This document shows, in pieces, positions 18,770 through 28,291 of a stretch of 64,000 nucleotides of DNA. Origin of the DNA: Caldifarciminota bacterium 4484_18 (GTDB lineage: Bacteria; Hydrothermota; UBA3073; NMUJ01). The position numbers were made by a program, and so were the translations under genes. Under the pieces are notes generated by a model. It was not told the origin of the DNA. It ran no database searches and worked only from the letters and a program-made list of their open reading frames with translations. The stretch is taken from the NCBI GenBank assembly GCA_002256535.1, contig NMUJ01000007.1:1-64000 (forward strand), written 5' to 3'. The first letter of the stretch is position 1, and each line of letters starts with the position of its first letter.

Positions 18770-19516
18770 TTAAATAGGGTAATTAAACATCAACACACCA
18801 ACAATGTTGTCAAACAACAATACAAGCACAGAAGCAGCTACTACACTTTGAGTAGCACATTTACCTACACTTTCGGCACCCCCCATAGCCTTCATACCAT
18901 AGAAGGTACCGATAATACCTATTATTACACCGAATACAGCACTCTTGACAAGGCTACCCGCAAACTCCATGGGTATGAAATTAAACCTCAATCCCTCTAC
19001 ATAGTTGATCAATTTTATGTGAAGTAAAGTAACTGCACATATCCCACCACCTATCATGGCGGAGACTTCACCCACCATCGTCAATATCGGGGTAGCAATC
19101 AATGTCGCCATTATCCTTGGCAATATTATGTAATGATAAGGATCTATGGCAAGCGTCTCAAGCGCATCTATCTGCTCGGTAACCCTCATGCTACCTATCT
19201 CTGCTGCTAAAGCTGACGTCACCTTACCTGCAAGTAGCAGCCCCGTCAATAATGGACCTAACATTATAAAGAACGCTTTTGCTACTGCCATACCTATGTA
19301 TACTTCAGGGAGATACCCCTCACCCTGAGTAGCAGCCGTATACGCAGTGGCGAATCCACCCAAAAAAAGTGTTATCAATATGATGGATAACGAACCTACA
19401 CCAAGCTTCCAAACTTCACTGATAATATATGGTATCACACTGAAAACCCTCGGTAAACGCTTTAGCACCTCCCATATAAATAGTGTAAGCTCCCCTACAT
19501 AACTAAGTGCCTTCAT
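18770..19516 (-). CDS. mlaE: MlaE-family ABC transporter permease
   Basis: Membrane subunit of a retrograde or anterograde lipid transporter, with five to six hydrophobic helices. Typical family text: ITLFLGGFATAYTA, GPLLTGLLLAGKVTSALAAEIG, MRVTEQIDALETLAIDP, and LVKSAVFGVIIGIIGTFYG. The ATG at 19516 is preferred (GAGAGG six bases upstream, overlapping the dnaB stop). An in-frame ATG seven codons earlier lies inside dnaB. It is paired with mlaF. Confidence 0.92.
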   Translation of the reverse strand: MKALSYVGELTLFIWEVLKRLPRVFSVIPYIISEVWKLGVGSLSIILITLFLGGFATAYTAATQGEGYLPEVYIGMAVAKAFFIMLGPLLTGLLLAGKVTSALAAEIGSMRVTEQIDALETLAIDPYHYIILPRIMATLIATPILTMVGEVSAMIGGGICAVTLLHIKLINYVEGLRFNFIPMEFAGSLVKSAVFGVIIGIIGTFYGMKAMGGAESVGKCATQSVVAASVLVLLFDNIVGVLMFNYPI

Positions 19517-20843
19517 ATTGCCTCTCAAGTTCCACAAACCGTGTATAATCTTCCTGAAAATATAGCTGTGTTATACCCACAGGACCATTACGATTCTTAC
19601 CAATAATTACCTGGAAGATATTCTGTTCAGCTTCTGTCTCCGGTTTGTGTAAAAATATCACAATATCTGCATCTTGCTCTATAGCACCGGATTCACGTAA
19701 ATCCGATAACTTTGGTGGCCTCTTCTCACGCGCAGCAGCCCTCGATAGCTGCGATACTGCAATCACCGGTAAGTCTAACTCTTTGGCTAAATCTTTCAAC
19801 GATCTGGATATAAAACTTATCTCCTGTTGACGATTCTCCATTCTACGGTGTGATGTAATAAGCTGTAGATAATCGATTATTATTAGCTTGACATCTTCTC
19901 GTGATTTAAGTCTACGTGCCTTTGCACGCAATTCCAGTATAGATATTGCCGGTGTATCATCAATAAAGATGGGAGATTCGGAGAGATTACCCGATGCAGT
20001 GTATAGTCGGGAGAGATCCTCCTGTGTTATGTTACCGGTTCGTACTTTATGGATACCCACCTGTGCATGCATACATAGTAGACGCTGTACAACATGCTCT
20101 TTTGACATCTCTAAACTGAAGAATGCAACCGGCACAGATGGATCCGAACGTACCGCGAGATGCTCTATAATGTTAAGTGCAAATGCTGTTTTACCCATAC
20201 CCGGGCGTGCTGCTAAGACAATAAACTCACTATCATGGAAACCAGCAGTATATTTATCAAGATCATTGAACCCAGAAGGTATACCAGTGACGAACCTCCT
20301 TTCCCTGTACGCTTTCTCTATCATCTCGAACACATCCGTAAGCACCGCACGTACAGGTATGAACCCCTTCTTTATTCTCTTCTCTTTAATAGAGAATATG
20401 AGCCTCTCCGCCTCATCCAACGTCTCATCCACATCCTCAGGCATAGCATACGCTGCCTCTATGATCCTCTTACCCGCCCGTATCATCTCACGTAAAACAG
20501 CCTTGTCTGCAACTATACGCGCATAATACTCAATATTCGCCAGAGAGGCGACACTTTCCAACAAATTGGCTAAAAACTCCTTTCCACCAATTTCCTCTAA
20601 TATCCCTTTATTTCTCAGTTTTTCAGCCAATGTAACGACATCGACAACCTCATTTGATTCATACATTTCGACTATTGTTTCAAAGATTTGGCGATGCGAT
20701 TTGAGGTAGAATGCATTAGGTGTAAGTATGGTTATCATCTTCTCTATAGCGTCTTTACTCATCATCATAGCACCCAGCAGGCTACGTTCTGCATCTACTG
20801 AGTGTGGTTCGTATGCCTCAATTTGTTCTTTCTTCTCTTTCAT
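19503..20843 (-). CDS. dnaB: Replicative DNA helicase DnaB
   Basis: Hexameric helicase that opens the fork. 446 residues, complete. N-terminal domain PHSVDAERSLLGAMMMS, linker, RecA-like domain with TGIPSGFNDLDKYTAGFH, Walker A (ARPGMGKTAF), FFSLEMSKEHVVQRLL, Walker B with IIIDYLQLI, and SDLRESGAIEQDADIVIFLHR-like C-terminal block. No intein is present at the usual Walker A or H4 sites. Its start lies within the end of the uracil-DNA glycosylase gene. Confidence 0.96.
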   Translation of the reverse strand: MKEKKEQIEAYEPHSVDAERSLLGAMMMSKDAIEKMITILTPNAFYLKSHRQIFETIVEMYESNEVVDVVTLAEKLRNKGILEEIGGKEFLANLLESVASLANIEYYARIVADKAVLREMIRAGKRIIEAAYAMPEDVDETLDEAERLIFSIKEKRIKKGFIPVRAVLTDVFEMIEKAYRERRFVTGIPSGFNDLDKYTAGFHDSEFIVLAARPGMGKTAFALNIIEHLAVRSDPSVPVAFFSLEMSKEHVVQRLLCMHAQVGIHKVRTGNITQEDLSRLYTASGNLSESPIFIDDTPAISILELRAKARRLKSREDVKLIIIDYLQLITSHRRMENRQQEISFISRSLKDLAKELDLPVIAVSQLSRAAAREKRPPKLSDLRESGAIEQDADIVIFLHKPETEAEQNIFQVIIGKNRNGPVGITQLYFQEDYTRFVELERQYEGT

Positions 20844-21202
20844 CGTAAAGTCTCTTTAGTAATTTAAGGTGTTCCCATGCCTCTTTTTTCCAACCTCCGT
20901 GTCTAAGCAGTGCTGCTGGGTGGAATGTTGGCAACACCTTAATCCCCTTCCAATCGCATATTTTACCTCGTAGTCTACTGAATTCATACCTACTCTTCTC
21001 CAATATTACCGATGTAGCAAACTTACCCAATGTCAATATTATGCTGGGCTTTATAATTTCGATCTGACGTATTAGATAATCTTTACATGCTATTATCTCC
21101 CCCGGTAGGGGATCCCGGTTCCCCGGTGGTCTGCATTTCAGTACATTCGCTATATAGAAACTCTTCACTCTTAAAGTATTGCTTTAATTTATCAATTTTC
21201 AT
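20818..21202 (-). pseudogene. Family 4 uracil-DNA glycosylase, N-terminal domain deleted
   Basis: Removes uracil from DNA, a family frequent in thermophiles. The C-terminal half is intact (FYIANVLKCRPPGNRDPLPGE, CKDYLIRQIEIIKPSIILTLG, PTFHPAALLRHGGW). The natural start is the ATG at 21200-21202, overlapping the coaBC stop, and reads MKIDKLKQYFKSEEF. The next about 75 residues of the family are absent: the iron-sulfur cysteines and the GEAPGxxED catalytic block. At 21161-21172 the gene-strand string AAGAGTGAAGAG fits both flanks in different frames, suggesting joining at a short repeat. The remaining protein cannot act. Confidence 0.85.
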
Positions 21203-22379
21203 CAAAAAATAAAAAATTTTCCACCTTATCTACAATTATTTTGCCCAATTTTCTTTTCGATGTTCTACCAATATCCCAAATTTCAAGCTCTCTATCCACA
21301 ATTATTGCCTCAATATCATCTCTACCAAATGTCTTTGGGTTATTAACAACTATCATATCGAGCCCCTTTTTTTTCAGCTTCTCTACCCCATTCCATACCA
21401 TAAATTCTGTCTCCAATGCGAATCCAACCATAATCTTATCTGGATATCGCTTTCTTGTGATTTCCAGCACATCGGGTGTAGGTTCGAACTTAGGCTCAAA
21501 TTTCACATCTTTTTTAAACTTCTTCTCATATCTCTTGACCGGCCTAAAATCTGTGGGTGCTGCACACATTATCAATGCTGTCCCCTTTTCTAAGTTTTCG
21601 ATAACCGCATTGAGCATCTCCTCGGTTGATTCCACTTGCACAGTTTCAACTCCTATCGGTTTCTCCAACCCTGTTGGTCCAGATACCAGTATAACATGTC
21701 CTCCCCTATCTCTAACCTCTTCCGCTATAGTGTAGCCCATCTTACCTGAAGCTGGGTTCGATATGAATCTCACCGCGTCTATATACTCTCTGGTAGGTCC
21801 CGCTGTCACCACTATAGTTCTACCTGCTAAACTCTTTTTATCCAGAATTTCTTTCACAAATCTCACTATCTCTTCGGGATTACGCATCCTACCCTTACCA
21901 ATCTTACCGGATGCCAGCTCACCCTCCTCCGGCTCTATTATCTTATACCCCATAACTTCCGACAACTTTCTGATATTTTCCTGCAACACTTTATTTTCCC
22001 ATAACCTTTCTTCCATGGCAGGTGCCAACACCACCGGCGCCCTTGTTGTTGCAACTGTTGCCAATAACACATTATCTGCAATACCAGCCGCCACTTTGTT
22101 AATAAAATCGTAACTGGCGGGTGCCACTAACACCAAGTCAGCATCTGTCAATTTCACATGTATTGGTACAGTTTGTGGCACAAAAAACTCACTGTAAACC
22201 TCATTATTGCTCAGCACCCCCGCTACAAGTGGCGAAACAAACTGTTTAGCATCCGGTGTTAATATAACTTTCACGTCATACCCTTCTTTTCTGAGCAACC
22301 TCACAACCTCCAACCCTTTATATGCAGCAATACTCGCAGTAATACCGAGTATCACCTCTCCTTTTTTTTCTCTTTCCAT
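21192..22379 (-). CDS. coaBC: Bifunctional phosphopantothenoylcysteine decarboxylase/synthase
   Basis: Makes 4'-phosphopantetheine from phosphopantothenate and cysteine for coenzyme A. 395 residues. CoaC half: LGITASIAAYKGLEVVRLL, the flavin site region and MEERLWENKVLQENI. CoaB half: VTAGPTREYIDAVRFISN with SGKMGYTIAEEVRDRGG, then APTDFRPVKRYEKK and PDKIMVGFALET. Complete in family length. It starts inside rpoZ, the common rpoZ-coaBC order. Arg is often AGA/AGG here, unlike the CGT-rich genes downstream. Confidence 0.94.
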   Translation of the reverse strand: MEREKKGEVILGITASIAAYKGLEVVRLLRKEGYDVKVILTPDAKQFVSPLVAGVLSNNEVYSEFFVPQTVPIHVKLTDADLVLVAPASYDFINKVAAGIADNVLLATVATTRAPVVLAPAMEERLWENKVLQENIRKLSEVMGYKIIEPEEGELASGKIGKGRMRNPEEIVRFVKEILDKKSLAGRTIVVTAGPTREYIDAVRFISNPASGKMGYTIAEEVRDRGGHVILVSGPTGLEKPIGVETVQVESTEEMLNAVIENLEKGTALIMCAAPTDFRPVKRYEKKFKKDVKFEPKFEPTPDVLEITRKRYPDKIMVGFALETEFMVWNGVEKLKKKGLDMIVVNNPKTFGRDDIEAIIVDRELEIWDIGRTSKRKLGKIIVDKVENFLFFDEN

Positions 22380-22582
22380 ACCACCTTCTTCTCAATGAGC
22401 CTCCTCAAGCTTTCGAGGCTAAAGTTTCGCAACTCACCCCCCATTATCTCACCACCTAACATCTTAAAATCACGAAATATCCTATGCGCCTCCTTAGCTG
22501 CTATTACTATCGCCTTATATTTGTTATCCGCAACTTTCTCCAGATCCTCAATCGCTACAAATGGCCTCTTTTTCTCTACCAT
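22352..22582 (-). CDS. rpoZ: RNA polymerase omega subunit
   Basis: 76 residues with RPFVAIEDLEKVADNKYKAIVIAAKEAHRI, the conserved helix pair of omega that clamps the beta-prime C-terminus. It lies before coaBC, with which it overlaps by 28 bases, as in many bacteria. The C-terminus (RRLIEKKVVWKEKKKER) is highly charged. Confidence 0.8.
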   Translation of the reverse strand: MVEKKRPFVAIEDLEKVADNKYKAIVIAAKEAHRIFRDFKMLGGEIMGGELRNFSLESLRRLIEKKVVWKEKKKER

Positions 22583-22598
22583 TTTTATCCCGTTAAGT

Positions 22599-23570
22599 CT
22601 AACTCCTTCTATAAAAAGGTAGTTTCACCATCTCTGCATTCACGCGTTTCCCTCTTATATCCACCTCCACTTTGGTCCCCACCCCATACGCTATATTGAC
22701 GTATCCCATACCAATTCCACATCCCAACGTGGGCGAATATCCCCCACTCGTAATGTATCCTATCTCCTCATCCCCGAAATATAAGAGCTGCCCCTTCCTC
22801 GGTACGGCCTTTGCTTCTCTCACTACTATCCCTACTCTATGTTTTGTTATCTTCTCCTTCTTCAACTTCAAACTCTCCTTACCTATAAATTCACCCTTGT
22901 TGAGTTTCACAACCCATCCTAACTTTGCTTCCCATGGTGTGGTGGCCTCATTAATATCATTCCCATACAGTGGTAACCCAGCCTCTAACCTCAACACATC
23001 CCGTGCAATCAACCCACATACTGCCATATTGTACCTTTTACCCCCTTCTATCAACCTATCCCATACCTTCACACTTTCTTCGGATAATATGTAAATCTCC
23101 ACCCCATCCTCCCCAGTATATCCTGTACGAGATACCATCACCTCCACATTATCGATCTCCTCCACCTCCACATTAAATCTTCTGCTATTCTCCCTCACCC
23201 ATTCATAATCTTTACTTATGTTTGTAGCGTTAACCACCAACATAAACTCATCCCCTTCCAACCTGTATACGATTAGATCATCTACAATACCACCTTCCGT
23301 ATTACACATCATCGAATACTGTGCTGAAAATGGTCTCAGTTTACCCACGTCATTTACTGTAATGTAGTTAACGAACTCAACCGCCTCCTTCCCTTTGATA
23401 CTGAACTCACCCATATGGGATACATCAAACATCCCCACTTTCTCCCTAACCGCCCGTACCTCTTCTATCACCCCACGATAATACATGGGCATGTAGAAAC
23501 CCGCAAACTCACCCATCTTCGCACCCAGCTCCACGTGCCTCTCATGGAGAGGCAACCGCTTCAACATCAC
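22599..23570 (-). CDS. gcvT: Glycine cleavage system T protein with in-frame internal deletion
   Basis: Transfers the methylene group of glycine to tetrahydrofolate. 323 residues against about 360-370 for the family. N-terminal LHERHVELGAKMGEFAGF, FDVSHMGEFSIKG and the catalytic region MFDVSHMGE are normal, as are VSRTGYTGEDGVEIY and the C-terminal GYITSGGYSPTLGCGIGMGY. Between VEVEEIDN and VEVMVSRTGY about 40 residues are missing, including the LLALQGPKA block, but the frame is kept. A 13-base direct repeat sits at the junction. The start overlaps fbp by 4 bases. No gcvH or gcvP is seen nearby. Confidence 0.85.
   Translation of the reverse strand: MMLKRLPLHERHVELGAKMGEFAGFYMPMYYRGVIEEVRAVREKVGMFDVSHMGEFSIKGKEAVEFVNYITVNDVGKLRPFSAQYSMMCNTEGGIVDDLIVYRLEGDEFMLVVNATNISKDYEWVRENSRRFNVEVEEIDNVEVMVSRTGYTGEDGVEIYILSEESVKVWDRLIEGGKRYNMAVCGLIARDVLRLEAGLPLYGNDINEATTPWEAKLGWVVKLNKGEFIGKESLKLKKEKITKHRVGIVVREAKAVPRKGQLLYFGDEEIGYITSGGYSPTLGCGIGMGYVNIAYGVGTKVEVDIRGKRVNAEMVKLPFYRRS
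23139..23175. repeat. 13-base direct repeat at the gcvT deletion junction
   Basis: CACCTCCACATTA occurs at 23139-23151 and again at 23163-23175, start to start 24 bases. The first copy (on the gene strand, the downstream one, encoding NVEV before MVSRTG) lies exactly where the family alignment resumes after the missing segment. A repeat this long at this place may have guided the deletion or a slipped join. Confidence 0.6.
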
Positions 23571-24667
23571 TCTTCTGGTACGAATCTATCTTTGAGCTTC
23601 TCCATAACCTGTGGTAACGTTGTATATTCCATTTCGGCAAGCCCTAACCTATGTGGCTCAAACGGTCCATGTGCCCTCATATAGTTTGCGATAACGTTCG
23701 CCATACGACGTGCCTCATCGAAACTCGTGTCATCAAACATATCACGTGGCCCCACAAGCATCCCATCCTGCGTTATTTGTAAGCCTGCTGCTATAACTCG
23801 TGGTGGGCCATCAAACCTTGCTGGATTGGCCTGCCCAAATCCCACAGGCATAAGCGGTCCATGATGAGACCCCCTCATCCATCCTGCCACCAGATGTGGA
23901 TTCGTAAATGGCTCCAACACCTCACCTACTGCTGGGAAGCCACTCTGTGTCCTCACTATAAGTACCGGATCGTCCTTCCCTACATATCTACCAGCCATCA
24001 TCGATAGCTTCTGAGTCGATGACACAGCCGCTATCTTACCATCCTTTCTGAAGACTCGCTTTATTATGTAATGCTCCATTGCCCCTATTAAAACAAGCAT
24101 ATCGTACATCTCTTCAGGTATATCAAACACTATCTTCTTGTGCTCATACACATCCAAAACCTCAAACTTAAACCCACTATGAAGTTTAGGATCTATCACC
24201 AACCCCGCCGTGTTGAACGGATCCGCAAAAATCTTATATAGGATGAAATTCCATGCCCCCGGTGATGTTTTATCCGCCATAAAAACAATCACAGGTTCGC
24301 TGGGTCTTACCTCTATTTCCATCTCCGCCACACCCGGTCCCATACCCTTCACATTGCCTGAGAATGCCTCACTAAGTATATCCTGACCCGCTCCGTATAA
24401 GCCCATCTTCTTTGCAATCTCCGTACATGCGGTAAATATATCCCATGCTGTTTTATGGATATCCGGGTTATCTTCACCCTTCGTATGTGTCATTATGAGT
24501 TCCAGATCGTCTCCACAATGCAATACCCTATAATCTTTGATGATCCCTCTCTCTTTTGCCTTAGCTAATTCCTCCTTCGCTTCATCCATAAGCGCTGGAT
24601 GCATAGAAGAGTGGCCAACATATCCACCAATATCCGCTTTTATCACTGATAATGTAACCTTACCCAT
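23567..24667 (-). CDS. fbp: Fructose-1,6-bisphosphate aldolase/phosphatase, archaeal type (class V)
   Basis: Bifunctional gluconeogenic enzyme that condenses triose phosphates and dephosphorylates the product, known from archaea and deep-branching thermophilic bacteria. 366 residues, complete. Typical: LSVIKADIGGYVGHSSMHP, HCGDDLELIMTHTKGED, GPGVAEMEIEVRPSEP, MADKTSPGAWN, GRYVGKDDPVLIVRTQSGFP, and ARRMANVIANYMR. It has GGAGGA a few bases before the ATG. Lying between ferredoxin oxidoreductase subunits and gcvT, it points to autotrophic or gluconeogenic carbon flow. Confidence 0.95.
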   Translation of the reverse strand: MGKVTLSVIKADIGGYVGHSSMHPALMDEAKEELAKAKERGIIKDYRVLHCGDDLELIMTHTKGEDNPDIHKTAWDIFTACTEIAKKMGLYGAGQDILSEAFSGNVKGMGPGVAEMEIEVRPSEPVIVFMADKTSPGAWNFILYKIFADPFNTAGLVIDPKLHSGFKFEVLDVYEHKKIVFDIPEEMYDMLVLIGAMEHYIIKRVFRKDGKIAAVSSTQKLSMMAGRYVGKDDPVLIVRTQSGFPAVGEVLEPFTNPHLVAGWMRGSHHGPLMPVGFGQANPARFDGPPRVIAAGLQITQDGMLVGPRDMFDDTSFDEARRMANVIANYMRAHGPFEPHRLGLAEMEYTTLPQVMEKLKDRFVPEE

Positions 24668-24678
24668 TTTTTCCTCCT

Positions 24679-24972
24679 TTATTTAATCTCTGACACCATA
24701 CTTATGGCGCCAAACGGGCACTCCACCGCACATATGCCACATCCCTTACAATACTCATAATCTATCACAAAACGCTCATTTTCTATCACAATAGCAGGTT
24801 CGGGACAGTACTTCCAACATATTCCACAGTTTTTACATTTCCCATAGTCGATCACTGGTCGCATCTGGCGCCATGTTCCAGTTTTGTTAACTCGCATACT
24901 ACTTAATGACACAGCCAATGGTGGCATATCTTCAACACCTGCCCATTCTATCTTCTTAGCTTCCTTCTTCAT
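24679..24972 (-). CDS. porD: 2-oxoacid:ferredoxin oxidoreductase delta (ferredoxin) subunit
   Basis: 97-residue subunit carrying two [4Fe-4S] clusters: CKNCGICWKYCPEP and CKGCGICAVECPFG with standard CxxCxxCxxxCP spacing. The N-terminal extension (WAGVEDMPPLAVSL, then TGTWRQMRPVID) is typical of PorD/VorD rather than free ferredoxin. It overlaps porG by 4 bases. The alpha and beta subunits that complete pyruvate or branched-chain oxoacid oxidoreductase are not in this operon. Confidence 0.92.
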   Translation of the reverse strand: MKKEAKKIEWAGVEDMPPLAVSLSSMRVNKTGTWRQMRPVIDYGKCKNCGICWKYCPEPAIVIENERFVIDYEYCKGCGICAVECPFGAISMVSEIK

Positions 24973-25529
24973 CTCAACCTCTTCTTCATAATTTCATAAG
25001 CCTCTTCAGCTGCCTTCACATTCTCCTCTTTTTTGACGGGTGCAAGCTTATGGACTGCCTTAAGTATCGCCTCTTTCGACACTACACCTGACCACGCAGC
25101 AAATGCACCCACCATCGGTGTATTCACGATAGGTGCAGTTTTTGATCCCAACCCATACTTAACAGCTATACTGGTAGCATCAATAGTTGCTATACTGTAG
25201 TTCACGTTTAGGTTAAGTTCACTTGGCTCCCGTGGTGTATTGATAAGCACCTTACCACCATCTTTTAACCCTTCAAACACATTAACACCACCTTCAATAA
25301 GTGTGGGATCAAGTACCACCACCATATCTGGGTGATATATTTTGCATCTTAAAAATATCCTACAGTCGTTCACCCTCAAAAACGTAGCCACCGGTCTACC
25401 TCTTCTCTCAACCCCATACTCCGGAAACGCCTGTGCAAACTTACCTTCTTTTACCAATGCATCCGCAAGTATCTTAGACGCTACCACTGTACCTTGTCCA
25501 CCCCTACCGTGCATCCTTATTTCTATCAT
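24969..25529 (-). CDS. porG: 2-oxoacid:ferredoxin oxidoreductase gamma subunit
   Basis: 186 residues with the family start IRMHGRGGQGTVVASKILA, EYGVERRGRPVATFLRV, and DPTLIEGGVNVFEGLKDGG. It is probably the CoA-binding/gamma part of pyruvate or a related oxidoreductase, oxygen sensitive and ferredoxin linked. The start overlaps the sucC stop by 4 bases and the end overlaps porD, so the order sucC-porG-porD is real. Which oxoacid is used cannot be told without the catalytic subunits. Confidence 0.92.
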   Translation of the reverse strand: MIEIRMHGRGGQGTVVASKILADALVKEGKFAQAFPEYGVERRGRPVATFLRVNDCRIFLRCKIYHPDMVVVLDPTLIEGGVNVFEGLKDGGKVLINTPREPSELNLNVNYSIATIDATSIAVKYGLGSKTAPIVNTPMVGAFAAWSGVVSKEAILKAVHKLAPVKKEENVKAAEEAYEIMKKRLR

Positions 25530-26450
25530 TTTGCCCTCCCTGCCAGTTCTATCACCTTCATTGCACCCTCCTTCATAGATCGTACCGTGATAAGGTTTGC
25601 ACTTTCGAGTATCTTCAACGCCTTATCCTCATTCGTCCCAGTCAACCTAACCATAGCCTTCATCACCTTCTCAGGGCTCGAACTTCCACCAATATCCAAG
25701 AAATTAGCAGGCTCCCCCCCATATCGCTTTATTATATCCATAGTAGCCATAGCGAGACCAGCCCCATTCACTACACACCCTATGTTGCCGTCCAATTTTA
25801 TATAGCTCAGCCCATACTTTTTGGCTTCCCATTCCTTGACCTCATCTTCCTCTGGCTCACGCATAAGTTCTTGCCTTCTATACAACCCATTGTCATCGAT
25901 TATAACTTTAGCATCACACGCATATATTTTACTTGCTGTATCAACTGCTAATGGGTTGATCTCCACAAGCGTAGCATCGTTCTCCTTGAATGCCCTGAAT
26001 AGGTTCAAATATATCCTTGTGGCTTGCTTCCTAAGTTCAGGTTCCCCAAATACCTTAAACGCCAGCTGCCTCGCCTGATACGGCATAAGTTCAAACAACC
26101 CCATATCGATTGTCGTCTTGTATATCTTCTCAGGTTTCTCTCTCGCTACCTCTTCAATATCCACACCACCCTCATCACTTGCCATAACTGTTACACTTTG
26201 ACGTGCACGGTCCAACACCACCCCTATATAAGTCTCCCTTGTAATGTCGATCGCCCTTGCCACCAGTACCTTTTTAACTGTTATACCTACCTCTACCACC
26301 TACTAACACTTGTGCTTTGATCACTACTGGTAACCCCACCTCTTTCGCTACTTCTACTGCTTCATCTTTGGAAGTCACCACCTTACCTTCACCAAACGGT
26401 ATCCCATATTTTTTTAGTAACTCTCTACTCAAATATTCCGGTAGCTTCAT
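25526..26450 (-). pseudogene. sucC: Succinyl-CoA synthetase (ADP-forming) beta subunit with two internal deletions
   Basis: ATP-grasp subunit that couples succinyl-CoA to ATP. The start at 26450 reads MKLPEYLSRELLKKYGIPF and runs to KAQVLVGGRG. About 25-35 residues then vanish with a frameshift (junction about 26282-26292), and the text resumes at GITVKKVLVARAIDI. A second, in-frame loss of about 40-45 residues joins EKVMKAM to VRLTGTNED (about 25645-25655), removing the NIFGGIxRCD phosphate-loop region that contacts the alpha subunit. The remaining parts are typical (DATLVEINPLAVD, KLDGNIGCVVNGAGLAMATMD). No sucD is adjacent. Confidence 0.88.
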
Positions 26451-26467
26451 TTCTCATTAAAATACGT

Positions 26468-27714
<1,247 letters not shown>

Positions 27715-27723
27715 ATCATCTCC

Positions 27724-28206
27724 TTAAAACTTATACCCTATCTTACGTAGAAGTTGCTTACGCTTAGCTATCTCCGTGTCATCTTCCACACCTATTGGGG
27801 TGAACCCATCCACCACACCTAACACTCCCCTACCTTGTTCTGTTCTCACCACAATGACTTCGAGCGGGTTGGCGGTTGCTGCAAAAATCTGGCATATCTC
27901 CGGTACGCGCTTCAGGTGTGGCATTATATTTATCGGGTACGCATCCCTCATGATAAGCACAAAGGTATGACCTGCCCCTATCTTACTAGCATTCTCCTTC
28001 GCAACCTCTATCAATTCATCATCATTACCCGCATATCTTATAAGGCGTGCACCCGATGCTTCATTAAATGCAAGCCCCCATTTTACACCCGGTACCGCAC
28101 TTGCGACTGCTTCACCGATATCCTCCACACTTTTGATAAAATGTGTTTGCCCCACGATTATATTGGCATCCTTTGGTATGTTCAACTTCACAACCTCGAG
28201 TTCCAT
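27724..28206 (-). CDS. Adenosine-specific kinase family protein
   Basis: About 160 residues of the PF04008 family (structure known from Pyrobaculum), found mainly in archaea and thermophilic bacteria. Complete: VVKLNIPKDANIIVGQTHFI, KWGLAFNEASGARLIRYAGND, HTFVLIMRDAYPINIMPHLK, and FAATANPLEVIVVRTEQGRG. The ATG at 28206 is chosen because GGAGG lies five bases before it; another ATG is five codons upstream. It heads the long leftward operon. TTGACG at 28250-28255 (minus) may be its -35 element. Confidence 0.88.
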   Translation of the reverse strand: MELEVVKLNIPKDANIIVGQTHFIKSVEDIGEAVASAVPGVKWGLAFNEASGARLIRYAGNDDELIEVAKENASKIGAGHTFVLIMRDAYPINIMPHLKRVPEICQIFAATANPLEVIVVRTEQGRGVLGVVDGFTPIGVEDDTEIAKRKQLLRKIGYKF

Positions 28207-28257
28207 CTTTACCTCCTCCATCTATTTAATTTCTTATGGATATCGATACCGTCAACA

Positions 28258-28287
28258 TTTACCAAACTCAACCTCACCTTATATTAT
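28258..28287 (+). promoter_or_regulatory. Possible promoter for a leaderless GNAT transcript
   Basis: TTTACC at 28258-28263 and TATATT/TATTAT at 28280-28287, only 5-7 bases before the ATG at 28292. Transcription would begin at or next to the start codon. The -35 match is weak. Confidence 0.35.
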
Positions 28288-28291
28288 CACC

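Noticed and set aside
19503..20843. Intein or group I intron in dnaB, a common site.
   Set aside because: DnaB is contiguous and of normal length, with uninterrupted Walker A and C-terminal blocks.
22700..23570. Glycine riboswitch before gcvT.
   Set aside because: gcvT starts inside the fbp stop codon with no leader, leaving no room for an aptamer.
28133..28291. Longer GNAT start at 28133.
   Set aside because: The extension runs antisense through the adenosine-specific kinase gene and does not look like a GNAT N-terminus; the ATG at 28292 begins the domain.
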